A stretch of 64,000 nucleotides of DNA from Ulva prolifera (lineage: Eukaryota > Chlorophyta > Ulvophyceae > Ulvales > Ulvaceae), in the NCBI GenBank assembly GCA_023078555.1, contig CM041204.1, positions 468,923 to 532,922 on the forward strand. Direction: 5' to 3'. A program made the position numbers and the translations under genes. The notes under the pieces were generated by a model. That model did not search any database. It saw only the letters and a list, made by a program, of their open reading frames with translations, and was not told where the DNA came from. Below are positions 11,548 to 23,283 of this stretch, piece by piece (position 1 is the stretch's first letter; every line of letters starts with the position of its first letter).

Positions 11548-13029
11548 GTCATCGCGACACCAATTTGTCTGGTCAAGACGTGGCGGTGATTATGGCGGAG
11601 CTGCATGTTGACGATCCAAACCTGTGCTCGCCGCGAAGTCTCGATGTCTGAGCCATGGGACTCTGTTATTTGTCCCGCCTGCATGCACATGCGTGGGATG
11701 ATGGTTGTCGATGAGGCTACCAAAGAAAGAGTCGACGCGCTGTACATGTGTATTGCACGTGTATTGCGATTGTGTGTACTCTCGTCTCATTTTCTAGGCT
11801 GAACTGCTACCTTACATCTGCTGCAGCGTCAAGCTGTTCTTAGTCGGCGATATACGTAGCTGTGCACATCATGTCTGCATGTAAGTCATACCTGGATGCC
11901 CAGATGCGTAGACTCTTTGCGACGGGCAAGCGTACGTCCAACGAGCGCTACAGCCGAGCCTAGTGCACTCAGCGTTGCGCACGGCTCCAGGCCTGGCTGA
12001 CAAAGCAGCAAACGAGTGATCGTGCGAATATTTTATCTTCTGCGTGCCCAGAGCTGCTCCGCTTACAGCACAGATGCACGGAGTAAGCACGGTATGCACG
12101 GCAGCGGCCAGCCCATGGCAGGTCACACCCCCGCAGCTGCAGCATTGCGAGCCTTGCATGTTTTCGAGAGCCATACTTGCGCTTTCGCTTTGCGTTCGCA
12201 CAAGCAGGAGTGATCTGTGCAGACTGGCTGCTAATTCGTGTGCGACAGCGCGAATGCATATCTGCATCAAAGTGCCCAGCCTGCGCATCCATCGCAGAAA
12301 TAAACGTACAATGCTGCATAGTCGCATTGACTTGCCTACCTGTCAGACCGGCATGCTCCTGAGGAATCTGTTGTAAATCACCCAGGCACACCAAGCTCAG
12401 CCACCGCGTGACGCCCGCCGTGCCAGTGCTGATTCACAACCTCCAGAACCTGCGCGAAAGCAGAATGAAATCGTGATGTAGAGGAAAGACGCTGTCCGGA
12501 GGCGACGCACAGGCCCACGCATAGATCCAGTCTGCATCCCAGCTCCATCCACAGGCTGCGTCTCGAGATACAGGCTAAGCGCAAGCAAAACAACCACCGC
12601 CTGACATCACCATCAGTCTGAAGCTGCTGAGTGGAAGCTTTGCATCAGCTTCGCTCAGACCCATGTCATGGCAAATGAGGGCCAAACAAGTCAACCACTG
12701 TCTCAGCTGCAGCTGACCCACCTGTCACGGTCATGTGAGCGGGGCTTCCAGCCTGTTTACTCGCCCGCGGCGTGTGGTCCAAGTCATGATCTGCATTTCG
12801 CAATGTCACAGGCCTTCTGATTTGAGGCGACGCCCACACATGCGCGCCTCACGTCGGCATACGCTGCCCATGCATGTCTGGGGAGCATCCTCGTGGGCCA
12901 TGCTGGAGGCCGGCCAAAGAGCACTGCATTGGCTGGCCACGTGGGCGTGCACTGGTCTCTGGCATCACGGATGTGCTTCCGAACCCCATTCTGTACCACA
13001 ACTTCCTAGAAGGATGCAGGGGATCCGAG
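11548..13029. other. No supported gene
   Basis: Numerous short overlapping frames on both strands, none with motifs or family relationships within the window. No terminal repeats or target duplications found. Confidence 0.35.
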
Positions 13030-13440
13030 CCTGCACGTACACTGGTAGCAAGGTGTAGCGCAGCATGGCACGGCACAGCGTGGCACAGCACGGAATAGGA
13101 TGACAGTGTATGGCTCTGCTCGCCACTGCACAGCACGGCACCGGAGATGTGTAGTGCCGTGCTGTGCCGTGCTGTGCCGTGCTGTGCCGTGCTGTGCAGT
13201 GCAGTGCCATGCTGTGCCGTGCTGTGCAGTGCGGCACAGCACGGCACTGCACGGCATGGCGCAGGACGGCACTGTACGGCACAGCACGGCACAGCACATC
13301 GCAGCATGGCACATCACGGCACAACACAACATAGAACGGCACAGCATGGCATAGGATGGCACTGTACTGCACTGCTCGGCACAGGACGGAACGGCACAGC
13401 ATGGCATAGGATGGCACTGCTCTGCACAGTGCAGCGCTTG
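13030..13440. repeat. GGCAC/AGCAC pentamer-decamer satellite with strand switches
   Basis: Tandem copies of a 5-bp-based unit (GGCACAGCAC and variants). The GCAC-rich strand lies on plus at about 13,040-13,140, on minus at about 13,150-13,225 (GTGCTGTGCC repeated), and on plus again at 13,230-13,430. The switches create long imperfect inverted repeats. The same unit recurs at 18.93-19.03 and 19.60-19.64 kb. Confidence 0.85.
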
Positions 13441-14083
13441 CCGCGGAGTAATACCATGCTCAGCTGTGTCCATGAGCGGCACGAAACCCATCGAGCGCGC
13501 CTGCCAGTGCCCCTGGGCGGCGCTGTCCGGAGCTCGCTCACACATGCCATGCAGTAACGATTGCCGCGGTGCCACCCACTTGCAGCCGTGTCCCACGACT
13601 CTGCCGGCAGAGCATTGCCGACATCCTGTCGTTGCCTTCTATCGCCCATGCATGCTGTGGTGGGACGGGGCAGAGCTGGTGCACCGCCGACCACCGATCT
13701 GAGGGACGTCTCTTGCCTCCTGAGGCCACTTATTCTACAGCTGCTGCCTCCTTTCTGGTGCGCCAGCTGACTTTCACCCGGAGTACACACACGGGTGAGA
13801 GGCAGAAGATGCACATGCCCCAGAAGACCCCACGCACACCTACCACACCAACGCAGTACAGACTCCACTGGCCAACGTTGTACAGATATGACAGCGCTGC
13901 CAGGATGCCCTAATCTTTAGCCCTTAACAGGATGTGTGCGGAGCTGAAGCCGTTGAGGATGAATAGTAATGTTTACACGAGATAACGATTAGAATACTGA
14001 GTCGAAATCCGTAGGTAAGCTGTGCGTCTTGCCTTATGTACCTCTTGTGTTCAGAACAGTGGCAGCTGTGCCTGCCTGGCAGC
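13441..14083. other. No supported gene
   Basis: No convincing exon or element end is seen between the satellite and the hAT-like element. Confidence 0.35.
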
Positions 14084-14540
14084 CAGAGTTGCATTAATAC
14101 GCGTATCTTTCGATTTCGGTACGTTTAATACGCGTATTTTATGCTTACGTACTATATCAGCGTACAGTACGCGCGTACGTTTCGGACTTAACCGATTTCG
14201 GAGAGCCTGGAGCTCCATGGAGCTCTGCACTGTGGTGCACCTCTAGCCACAAGGCCAAAGAAGCTTTTGAACATCCCTTGCATTGCATGATGAACCTGAG
14301 TAACCTGATCACCTGATTGACTACTAGTTCATTGTACTATACTCTGCAATAGTGTGCCTACGCACAGATGACAGTGACCGTGGCACCACGTCTGGCCATC
14401 ACGGGCTTGGCGCCTCCGGCGCCAAGCCAGCAATGTAGCCTATACAGCGTACTTTTCAACCCCCCCTGATAATAGCCAACGTACCATACGCGTATTTTTG
14501 CCTAACGTACTTTATCACCAAACGTACTAATGCAGCTCTG
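14084..14540. mobile_element. Non-autonomous hAT-like element (457 bp)
   Basis: Terminal inverted repeats CAGAGTTGCATTAATACG (left) and CAGAGCTGCATTAGTACG (right, reverse complement), 16 of 18 matching. They are flanked by a perfect 8-bp target duplication CTGGCAGC at 14076-14083 and 14541-14548. CAG-starting ends with an 8-bp duplication are the hAT signature. The interior is AT-richer, has repeated TACGCGTA-like motifs and a small GC hairpin at about 14406-14426, and has no coding capacity. The terminal sequence matches the element at 61229-61807. Confidence 0.85.
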
Positions 14541-14548
14541 CTGGCAGC

Positions 14549-15031
14549 AGCCTGCAGCGCTGCAGTACTCGAGATAACGAGGTATAATGCAGCTGCAGCA
14601 AAATGGCATCAAGAGCTGTAGATTCTGGTGCGGTCTAGGAATATACAGGTGCCAAGGTCAGTTGCAGGGTACAATCAATCAAAACGTCTTTCCTGGCTTC
14701 TACCAATCAGGTCCTATTACCGCTGGCGGCTGAGGTTGGAGGGTCAATAGCCCCATGCATTACGTATACAGTGCCGGGAACGCGACACGCACATTTGCCT
14801 TACTGTACATCACACAAAACTTTCCAAGAAGCCACCGCCGCCGTACAACACCAGACATCATCAAGACAGCTAGCGCACATCAGCACCTCCACACACGCAC
14901 GCCAGGCTCACGGTAAGGACCGCTTGGATCATCAATGCTCCATCTCACTGCTGAGACGCACTAGTTGAGCTGACTAGATCAGCTGACACGTCGGCAAGGT
15001 CACTCGATCTCAATGATCTCGCATTCGTTCT
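14549..15031. other. No supported gene
   Basis: Between the hAT-like element and the end of F copy 2. Only short frames are present. Confidence 0.3.
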
Positions 15032-17799
15032 TTATGCCGGGGCCCATCGGCCAGCACCGTGCTCAGCACACCCCACCCCGCCACAGTCCGCTGCCGCCGG
15101 GGGGCTGCCCTCACAGCTCATGACCCGCCGCCGCTTCAGGCCCCCCTCCGCCACCCCCCCGGCAGTGGCACCTGCCCTGTCCACACCCTTCAGCCACAGA
15201 CTGCATGTTTTGGCAGCATTGGCGCCGGGCTGCGGCTGGCCCGCTGTGTGAGCGGCTCCCGCGACCGCAACAGCAGGCGCGGCTACGGCAACATGCGGCA
15301 CATCGGCCGCCGATGCAGTACGCACCGCCGTAGGGTCAGAACGGTCTTTAACCGCGGCAGCTGTACTACTAGGAGGCGCTACCAAAGCACGCGGCGCCTC
15401 CCTCCATGCCTCCGCAGCATCCTCTGGAGCGGGAGAGCAGCCTGGCTGCGACTTGCTGCATTCTCCAGGCGCACCTGCTGCTGCCCCTCTAGCCACCTGC
15501 GCTGTGTCGGGCCCCTCCCATGCATCACACTGATTGGACTTGTTCGGCAAGACCTCTGGAGCGTGCACGCTGCCCGGAACAGCAGCCACCCCAGAGCGTG
15601 GAAAGTCTTGTGTCCCAGTGCCAGGGTTTTCACTCCCTCTGGGGGACACGGGCTGGCTGCATACATCAGCGGATGGCCGGGCTCGCCCACGTCGCAACTG
15701 AAGCGTGCGCGGATGTATGGTGGTGGTGAGGCGGAGGCTCATTTGTTCATGCACGGCGCGTGCTGCGTCGTGCGAGCCCGACGGCAGCCGCCATGCAAAC
15801 CACGCCTTTTTATTTTTGGGGCCCATGACCGCGGCAAGGCCGACAAGGAAGCCAAAGTGGACCTGCACAATGGACATGGTTGTCAGCAATGGTACTCCGC
15901 AACTGTGCACTCTGCAACTGATACAAAAAATACGCAACTGCAGTTTGTATTTAAGCTGCACATGAAGCTAGATATCTATCATCGATGATCCAGGAGTAGG
16001 CGTATACTTTGCTCTGCATGATCTCTACGATGGCCTTCCGGAAGATTTGACCCTGCCAACTCCAAGAATGGCGAGTATAGGAGCTGAGGTACCAGCCGCG
16101 CCTGACATGCACGATTTCAGCCGTAGATGGACACATTTGTGCAGATGCATGTGCACATGGGGCCTTCTGCAACGCCTCCCGCAGCTGTCTGTGACCATCC
16201 TGCATAGTGGCGGTGGCCTGCATCGAGCTGGTCTGAACAACGAAGGATTCAGAGACTGTGACGTTTGGACCGCTGACACCGGGGCCTTTCTCCACAGGCA
16301 CGGGCACACTCGAAGGGGCTGTGCCAATTCGTGACTCGGGCAACGGTGCATCGGGAGTGGTAGAGTGCACGATCGCTGCCTGACCGGGAACCGCTAAAGG
16401 CGGTACTGCTGCGGCGGGTGCCGCCGCCGCTGCTGCTGCTGCTGCCGCTGCTGCTGTTGGAGGCGCCACTGCAGGGGTGCCCGCTCCGGCGGTGCCTTCC
16501 ACTCCAGCCCCAGGCTGTTCGCAACCTGACGGTGCTGGCAATGCATCATTCTCCAAGATACGTGCAGCCAATGGCGCGCCCGGAAGCATGTCTGGTGTGG
16601 CAGTGGCTTCTATGCCCGAGCTTTTTGGTGCTGGAGCTGGCGTCAATGGATCGATATCGGGATCCGACTCGGCCTTGCGGACTAGATACACCACCACAGC
16701 GGGGAGACCCAGATGCGCCATGGAGACCCAGATGCGCCATGGAGACCCAGATGCGCCATGGAGACCCAGATGCGCCATGATAACCTGGCTCGTGCCTTGC
16801 GCCTGGTCGCCTCTTACGCCGGACTGCAGTCTGCCCTGGAGCCGCTCTACCGTGCCCTCGCGAGGGGCGCGGGTGTTGAGCTGAATCGCCGCGGGGACGT
16901 CGTCGTGGTCATGCCGCGCCTGGAGATGGCGGCCGTGGACGTCGTGGTCACGCATGCGCCGGCGGCCTCATACGTGGCCGCTGCGGCGCGGGAGACGGGT
17001 GCGACGGCGGAGCGGGCGGAGGACAGGAAGCGGGACCGCTTCCGGCGGGACGTGCCTGACCATGCCGCGTTCCGGTTTGTTCCATTTGCGGTCAAATCGT
17101 GTGGCTTCATGGGCAAGGCTGCCGTGAGGTTCGTCGGTCAGTTGGGGGATGTGGCCGCTGCCAGTGGGCGCATCTCCAAAGGCGCGTTTGTCCAGTGGGC
17201 GCTGCATGCGGGTGTTGTCGGTGTCATTGCAGCGCGGCAATGCGGATATGTATCACAAGTCTGGGCTTGTCATCTCTCGGGAGCAAGGGTTGCGGTATGA
17301 TGCGGGTCTGGAGGACGCGATCCTGCCGGACTGAGTTGTGAGTGCGGTTGTAGTGTTCGTGTGTGTGTGAGTGTATGTTGCAGTTGATTCGGATGAGATT
17401 CGGTTTCAGTGTTTGTTTTCTCCCGTTCACTCTTTTGTAACAAGCAACCACAGCGGGGTCGTAGCCTTCGCTCGCGCACGCAATCTTCAAAATGCCACAT
17501 ACGCGGTCTTTCAGATCTTCGACTTCTGCAGCGGCTCCGTCTGTTGAGCTTCGCGACTGCTTCAGCAAGACGCTGATCACGACGAGGTCATGCAATGTCT
17601 CCGGCACGAGTCTGCCAAGAAGTTCGGAGAACGTGTCCGAGGCATAAACTTTCACAATTTTGATCTTTGCAGGCAGAACGCTATTGCCATGCTCATCGAC
17701 AACACACACAGACTTGTAGATGTGCTCGTCGCGCAGTCTCGATATCTGAGCCACGACGCCCTTGCATTTGTTCGGCCTGCGTGCACAGCTGTGTATCAT
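15032..17799 (-). pseudogene. Unknown Ala-rich gene family F, copy 2, split by a LINE fragment
   Basis: Reads in the same order as copy 1. The conserved head (EHIYKSVCVVDEHG...ELLGRLVP...ILKIACASEGYDP) lies from 17799 to about 17459. The frame then breaks at a 742-bp insertion and resumes at about 16690 with VVVYLVRKAESDPD, a poly-Ala block (about 16415-16455) and a RRGWYL tail. The intron corresponds to that of copy 1. The second exon (about 15,890 to 15,032) carries GLAAVMG...KKAWFAWRLP-x-G-x-HDAARAVHEQM and ends with GLKRRRVMSCEG and a stop at 15032. Apart from the insertion the frame is mostly intact, suggesting recent loss. Function unknown. Confidence 0.65.
16705..17446 (+). mobile_element. 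5'-truncated LINE 3' end inserted in F copy 2
   Basis: Flanked by a 12-bp target duplication ACCACAGCGGGG (16693-16704 and 17447-17458). The plus strand encodes the C-terminus of a LINE polyprotein as found in green-algal elements: VDVVVTHAPAASYVAAAARETGA, then FVPFAVKSCG...GKAAVRF and a terminal ISREQGLRYDAGLEDAILPD. One frameshift lies near 17205. The stop at about 17332-17334 is followed by a ~110-bp 3' UTR ending CCCGTTCACTCTTTTGTAACA, with no poly-A. At the 5' junction a 19-bp unit (GGAGACCCAGATGCGCCAT) is repeated about four times. Two other copies of the same 3' end are at 18261-18354 and 51704-51881. Confidence 0.85.
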
Positions 17800-18250
17800 G
17801 ACAGTGATCGTCAGAGGCTTCCAGGGTTAAAACGAAGGTGCCTCACATGCGTACAACATGTACTCTTATCTCCTGTTGCCGGCTGTTCTGCCAGCTCGAG
17901 TGATCACACCTTGGCTTGGGATATGCTGTTCAGAGGCAGCGGTTTGAGCATGATATGTACCTTTTTTGTCATGTTTATTGTGATGCCTACATGCTTGGGG
18001 TTTGCGCCGCGGTCACTCGTGCCAGTCCACTGGGTGCAGCCGCTGAGCTTTCCGCACTGAGCTCAGTGCAACGCTCGAGCGTTGCACATGGCGTCAGTGC
18101 TCGCAGAAACAACAGGAGTTGAGAAGTCGTGCGTGTCTCCTATCATGTGCGTGCGCAATGTTGCTGCACTTTATTTACGGATGCACAGCGACCGCATGAT
18201 ATGCACGGCAGGGCTGGCGAACACATACGCAGCGCACTGTCTCTGTCGAG
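17800..18250. other. No supported gene
   Basis: Upstream flank of F copy 2, possibly containing its promoter. No motif is identifiable. Confidence 0.3.
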
Positions 18251-18260
18251 TAACCATCTT

Positions 18261-18354
18261 GTGGGTGTGGTTGTTGTGTTCGTGTGAGTGTGTTTTGATG
18301 TTGATGCGGATGGGATTCGGTTTCGGTGTCTGTTTTCTCCCGTTCACTGTTTTG
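18261..18354 (+). mobile_element. 94-bp LINE 3' UTR insertion
   Basis: Only the last ~94 bp of the LINE 3' UTR are present (GGATGGGATTCGGTTTCGG...CCCGTTCACTGTTTTG). A 10-bp target duplication TAACCATCTT flanks it at 18251-18260 and 18355-18364. It is more diverged from the other two copies than they are from each other, so it is probably older. Confidence 0.8.
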
Positions 18355-18445
18355 TAACCATCTTCGTTTGCTGTGGATGTGTGACTCGCTCCGCTAGTCG
18401 CGCGTTCCGGTTCTGGGTCTGGCACTTCTCGACCCGCAAACTTAG

Positions 18446-18513
18446 AACGTAATTTCTGATAATATTCGAACATCGAACATATTCCAACGTAATTTCTGCT
18501 AATATTCGGACAT
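18446..18513. repeat. Two-copy 40-bp tandem repeat
   Basis: AACGTAATTTCTG(A/C)TAATATTCG(A/G)ACAT occurs at 18446 and 18486. AT-rich. No function inferred. Confidence 0.7.
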
Positions 18514-18929
18514 GCCCCCCGGGCCGTAGCATCTATTGGATATCATATGCACAGAGAGCCAGCCAGGCAGGCATCAACTAGGTGATTGCGCGGTGCCAGT
18601 GCCGTGTTGCCATCTGCGAGACTTGTGTTTCAGTTGTATTGAATGTAGGCGCAGATCTGAAATACAAGTGTCGCAGATCTAGAGAAGTAGTGCAGCACGC
18701 AGGAAACCCCGTGCGGCAGCCCCACCGCTCCACCTCGGCGGCCGCGGCTGTGGATCTCCAGGCTTCCCTTGCAGGCGCACCCCTACCTTGCTCCCATCAC
18801 CCAATGTCGTGCGCCGCCTAATCTTGTTTGGTCTCGACTACTGACACCCACCAGCAGAATCAGAATATCTACATCAGACACTATCCGCTGCAGCGTGCAG
18901 GCTGCGCTCAGCTCACAAGATGTGCCACT

Positions 18930-19645
18930 ACACGGCACATCACGGCCCAGCATGGCATAGGACGGCACAGCACGGCACAGCGCGACACAGCATGGAAAAA
19001 CACGATATAGGACAGCACTGCATGTCACACCTCGGCAGTGTTGGCACTTTTGTATTTCGTATGGCATACGCTGGGCAGCGAATACGGTATGCAAATACGT
19101 TTGCGGTGGGGGAATACGTGTGTCAAAGTGCACTTGTGGCAGGAACATAGCAACGGGGGTGCGGGGGCGCAGCCCCCGCCGACCAGAGCATCTGTGCATG
19201 CACCAAGACAACAGCAGCTCATTCTGTTGCAACATCCTCGTCCACGTGTCAGCTACCACTTTCACAACTGTTCCCCAAGAACCGCTGCATCGTGAACATC
19301 ACGCTGCACGTAAGCCGCAATGTCTCATGACCTCTGACAATACTACAGACACGACGAAACGTTACACGAGGCTCTGTGTGGCGGCATGCGCAGCGCAGCG
19401 GCCGCGGCAGGTGACTATTGAGCCTACGCGCTTGTCGACAAGCGTCTACAAGCGCAATCTGTGTACAGCGCTAGCACTTAGGCGCCCACACGCTGGCCAA
19501 GTCCAACGTATGCCGTATTCCATACGCTGTGGCCATAATACGCGTATTTCATACGTTTTTTTCGAGAATACGCGTATTTTGCCATCACTGCACCTCGGCA
19601 CAGGACGGCACTGCACGGCACACATCGGCACAGTCCAATGTGCGT
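18930..19645. repeat. Second block of the GGCACAGCAC satellite, split by a hAT-like element
   Basis: GCAC-rich pentamer copies lie at about 18,930-19,035 and resume at about 19,599-19,645. The element at 19036-19590 lies between them, so the two parts were once one array. Confidence 0.75.
19036..19590. mobile_element. Non-autonomous hAT-like element (555 bp)
   Basis: Ends CAGTGTTGGCAC and CAGTGATGGCAA (right end, reverse complement), flanked by a perfect 8-bp duplication CACCTCGG at 19028-19035 and 19591-19598. The interior has repeated ATACGCGTATT-like tracts as in the other short elements, with no transposase frame. It is inserted in the pentamer satellite. Confidence 0.8.
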
Positions 19646-20285
19646 GGCGCGGACGTGGCGCGGAATATCGCCATGTTCTCTTGTCAGCAAACGAAACGAC
19701 TCCTACGGCACATGGTCGCCAGCGCCATTTTCCGACGCCGTCCGTCTGATGCCGTACAGTGACCGCTGACCTGCGCGTTGCAGGGGTATGTGCCGTGGCG
19801 CGACTCCGGCAGTGTGTCATGGCGGTGTGCGTGCATACATATTTGCGGCATGTGGTGCCGCCTGAGGCTATGTGGGGCTCTCGGGCCTGTTGGATGTTGC
19901 TTGTGGTCATATACCAGACGTGTGGTACATGTCGGAGCCAAGCTTGTGCACGGATGGAGCATTATGGCGAGCATCAACCATCATGACGTTGCAGACATGG
20001 AGCATTAAGGCGAGCATCAACCATCATGACGTTGCAGACACACTGTGTTTCGCCTTGCCGAAGTTGCTGCCTCTGATTGAATTCAGGTTAACTTGTGGCT
20101 CAAACCCTACACACACATCAGTATCGACAGTAGACATGGCAGGAAAGTGCATGAGCTTCCTCATGTCCTTCCTGCCATGTCGCTCACCGTCGAGGCAATC
20201 GAAACAGTGGGCACCGAACTCCGCAGCATCTCTCTTCAAGACCTCCATTCAGGTCAAGGAGCTGTGGGCCCACACCGGGACGTGC
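19646..20285. other. CACTA left flank with a 43-bp tandem repeat
   Basis: A 43-bp unit (ATGGAGCATTA...GTTGCAGAC) is repeated twice at 19954-20039. A minus-strand frame at 20024-20248 (MEVLKRDAAEFG...) looks mildly coding but has no recognisable motif. This is the sequence into which the 24-kb element inserted. Confidence 0.5.
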
Positions 20286-20288
20286 ATG

Positions 20289-20308
20289 CACTAGAAGAAT
20301 GGCGACAC
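20289..20308 (+). repeat. Left terminal inverted repeat of the CACTA element
   Basis: CACTAG-A-AGAATGGCGACAC, preceded by the ATG target copy. The inner part GAATGGCGAC recurs, in related form, in the palindromic arrays inside the element. Confidence 0.85.
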
Positions 20309-22221
20309 GGTGAATCGGAGAGCTGACGTAGTGTGTGCGGAGGGGCAGTTGGAGAGCCTACGGAGAATCGGTGGAGGGCGGACGTAGGTTGCTAGGAGTA
20401 TCGGAGACTTGTGGCGGAGGTGGGGCAGAGGCAGGTAGGATTTTCCGATTCCCGTCCGGTACGCCCCAGGGCAACGCCTTTTGTTACTAGCCTGCCTTCG
20501 GAGCCCAACCGGAGGATGTTCGGAAGAAAAGACGGTTCCGTTGTGCGTCCGACGGAGGGACTACGGACGCGTGCACTAAATTTCGGATCCGTCTCGGATC
20601 CGTATGGCGTCCGCCTCGGGGATGCGGGAAGTACAGGCTGGGCCGTAGGATTGGTGACCTCTTGACGTACATGTATCCGTCTGGCTTGAGATATACTCAC
20701 GTATGGTTACGAGGGGTGTGCACTTGTGGACACGCAATGCTTGACCAAAGGCGTCATGGGCGTTATTACCGGATCAGACTTGGTCGCGCACATGTAAGCG
20801 GAGTGCAGGAAGCATCGCGGTTTTGTGGAAGCATGATGTGGTTGTTTTCTTTGTTATGAGGCACGTGAACACGGGGCTGCAGTTGGCAATATGCCTGCAT
20901 TCATATGCTGTAGGTGCTTACATGGCGCGTGCTTTCCTTGTTCATCGCTAGATTCATACATAGCTCACACTCCCACACATTTCCTCAGGACAGACTCCCT
21001 GACTTTCCGCGGACAGGACCGGGCAAAGGACCTATGTATACGTACAGGCTGCAAGATGGTCCTGAGGTGGCCCAAATACAACCATACAATGCACTGGCAT
21101 GTCTACTCGTCCTCGTCCGGGAAGCCGTCAATTATGGAGTCTTGCACCTTTGACAACTCGGCCTGCATGCAATACCAGCTGCATGAGTGCACGGCTCTAA
21201 TGCATTCGTGGTCTGAGCGACTGTCACACAAATAGTGCTACAATTGCAGGCATTGGTGTCACATGTCAGATCAAGTGTATCGGGGTAGTGACATACCGTC
21301 AATACACCAAGCTGCTGTTTTAATTTCTGCACACTCGCACCCTTGCTTCTGGGCTGATGCCTTGCCAGCTTAGCCTCGCAATCCTCAATCTTTTTCCGAA
21401 TATCCCTACGCGCTTGGTGGGCGGCCTCCTTCTCTGCCTTGGCCTTTCACTTCTCAAGAGCTTTGTTGGACTTCTGCAATGTACAGGCGCTCTTACACCT
21501 GGTCTGTTGATGGGTGGGGCAAGTACAATCGGACTAGGCGTCAATTGGCACAAATCATAAGAGGACATACCGGCGCTGCGGCTTGTAACTCCATCTCCGG
21601 GGACTCGCATCGATCGTCTGCCCGCTAGGGAGAATCAGGCTCTTCCTCTTCACCCATCTGATCGTGACCCACCTCTTCCACGTCCGGCTGGTGCTCACTG
21701 TCCTTATCAGCAGTGCGGTCTGCCCTTGGTTCTAGCCCTGGCCGCCGGGGAGAAAAGTCAGCGAGCATTGTGCGCCGTCCGCTGTTGGAATGAGTGCCCC
21801 GTCTTCCTGACTTCGATGCGGTAGGAGCCTGTACACGCATGGCTGCCTCGAATGATGGCACATGCCGCTCACACAGGCGCCCGTACAATCCCGGTACCAC
21901 TTAATGGCCAACCTCAGGCGGGCAGTACAGCGTGTGGTGAGATTGTACCTTCTCGGTCTTCCTTTGTCTCTTGCCCCGTTGGACGGGAGAGTCAGCGGTC
22001 CCTTCGATGGCGCGCCGGGCCGCAGCAACCTTGGCGATTCCTTCGCACACATACTCACCGTCCTCCATAGCCCAGGCCTCGGGGGTTTTCATGGGTTCGC
22101 TATCGATAGGGAAGCGGTCTCCTCTCACGGTGAACTGCGCACGAACCACATTGGTTGGAACACAGTCGCCGAATGGCAGGTCAGTGGCCATGCAAGTGCG
22201 GATTCAAGCAGGCCGCGCCGC

Positions 22222-22572
22222 GCTGGAGTGGCCTTTCGGCGAATGGCCACTCCGGGCGCGTGCAGTGCAACACGATGCATGACGCGCTGGAGTGGCCATT
22301 CGGCGAATGGCCACTCCGGGCGCGTGCAGTGCAACACGATGCATGACGCGCTGGAGTGGCCATTCGGCGAATGGCCACTCCGGGCGCGTGCAGTGCAACA
22401 TGATGCATGACGCGCTGGAGTGGCCATTCGGCGAATGGCCACTCCGGGCGCGTGCAGTGCAACACGATGCATGCCGCGCTGGAGTGGCCATTTGCCGAAT
22501 GGCCACTCCGGGCGCGTGCAGTGCAACACGATGCATGACGCGCTGGAGTGGCCATTCGCCGAATGGCAACTC
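22222..22572. repeat. Six-unit array of 27-bp palindromes, 64-bp period
   Basis: GAGTGGCCATTCGGCGAATGGCCACTC-type palindromes start at 22226, 22290, 22354, 22418, 22482 and 22546, separated by a conserved spacer containing GGGCGCGTGCAGTGCAACA. The first and last units are slightly diverged. The array lies in a presumed intron of CACTA gene A. Each half-site GAATGGCCACTC resembles GAATGGCGACAC in the element's terminal repeat. Confidence 0.9.
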
Positions 22573-22733
22573 CAACTCTGACCAAGGTGGAGGACATGCC
22601 TTGGTGTTCTGGAACACTTGCATTGCCGCGAGCAGCTTCCTCTGCTCGCGAGAGTCGGGATTCCTCCGCAGCGCCGTGTTATGGTCCCACGCCCGTTTCG
22701 CAAACTTCCTGCACATCGGGTCACCTCCGTTTG

Positions 22734-22900
22734 TAGTCATGTTTCTCGTTATTCGGGGGTCTCCCGGGTGCCCAGCCAGCACTGCAGCACCCCGCATGCA
22801 TATCGGCCCGGAGGCTGCGTGGGTGGCCTGCGAGGGTCATGTCCGGCCAAAGCCAGCATCACCGCTGCGACACCGCTGCTGCCTCCTGAACACCCCAAAC
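22734..22900 (+). repeat. Left long inverted repeat of the KDZ element
   Basis: Matches the reverse complement of 32368-32521. The match is perfect over the outer ~126 bp and interrupted by small indels further in (after CCGCTGCGA). Confidence 0.9.
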
Positions 22901-23283
22901 GCATCGCATGTGTTACTGTTTGATGTAAATGACTGATCTGGTGCTGTCAGCGGGATCGATGTCATCGTGCAAGTGTGACCGTGCATGTAGGCGTCAGGGC
23001 TTTCGCTGCCTTCGGTGATTTTATTGTATGATAGCGCACCAACGCATCGTTCTCACAAGCTGTACTCTCTTCTGTGTTGATGACGCAAACCATGTGATGC
23101 CCGTTCCCATATCTACCGGACCCGCGTGGCGGGTCCGTAGCACGCATCCGAAAGGCATGGCACAGCAGAACTTGTAAAACGTATGATATGATTGGTGATG
23201 CTTGCGCAAGAAGGTGCCTCATCTGACATCAGAAGTAGTCGACACATTGCACAGATCACCGGCCGTACATTTGCAGGAGTACC

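Noticed and set aside
13006..13596. Cys/His/Ala-rich open frames (AVPCCAVLCRAVPC-like) on both strands
   Set aside because: They are read-through of the pentamer satellite; open frames in every register follow from the repeat unit.
19120..19749. 209-codon plus frame across 19.1-19.7 kb
   Set aside because: It runs through the hAT-like element, its duplication and satellite sequence, so it cannot be one gene.
22125..22797. Repetitive frames with EWPFGEWPL/HRVALHAPGV units
   Set aside because: Translation of the 64-bp palindromic array, which lies in a presumed intron. Only the CRKFAKRAWDHN...CPPPWS part is likely coding.
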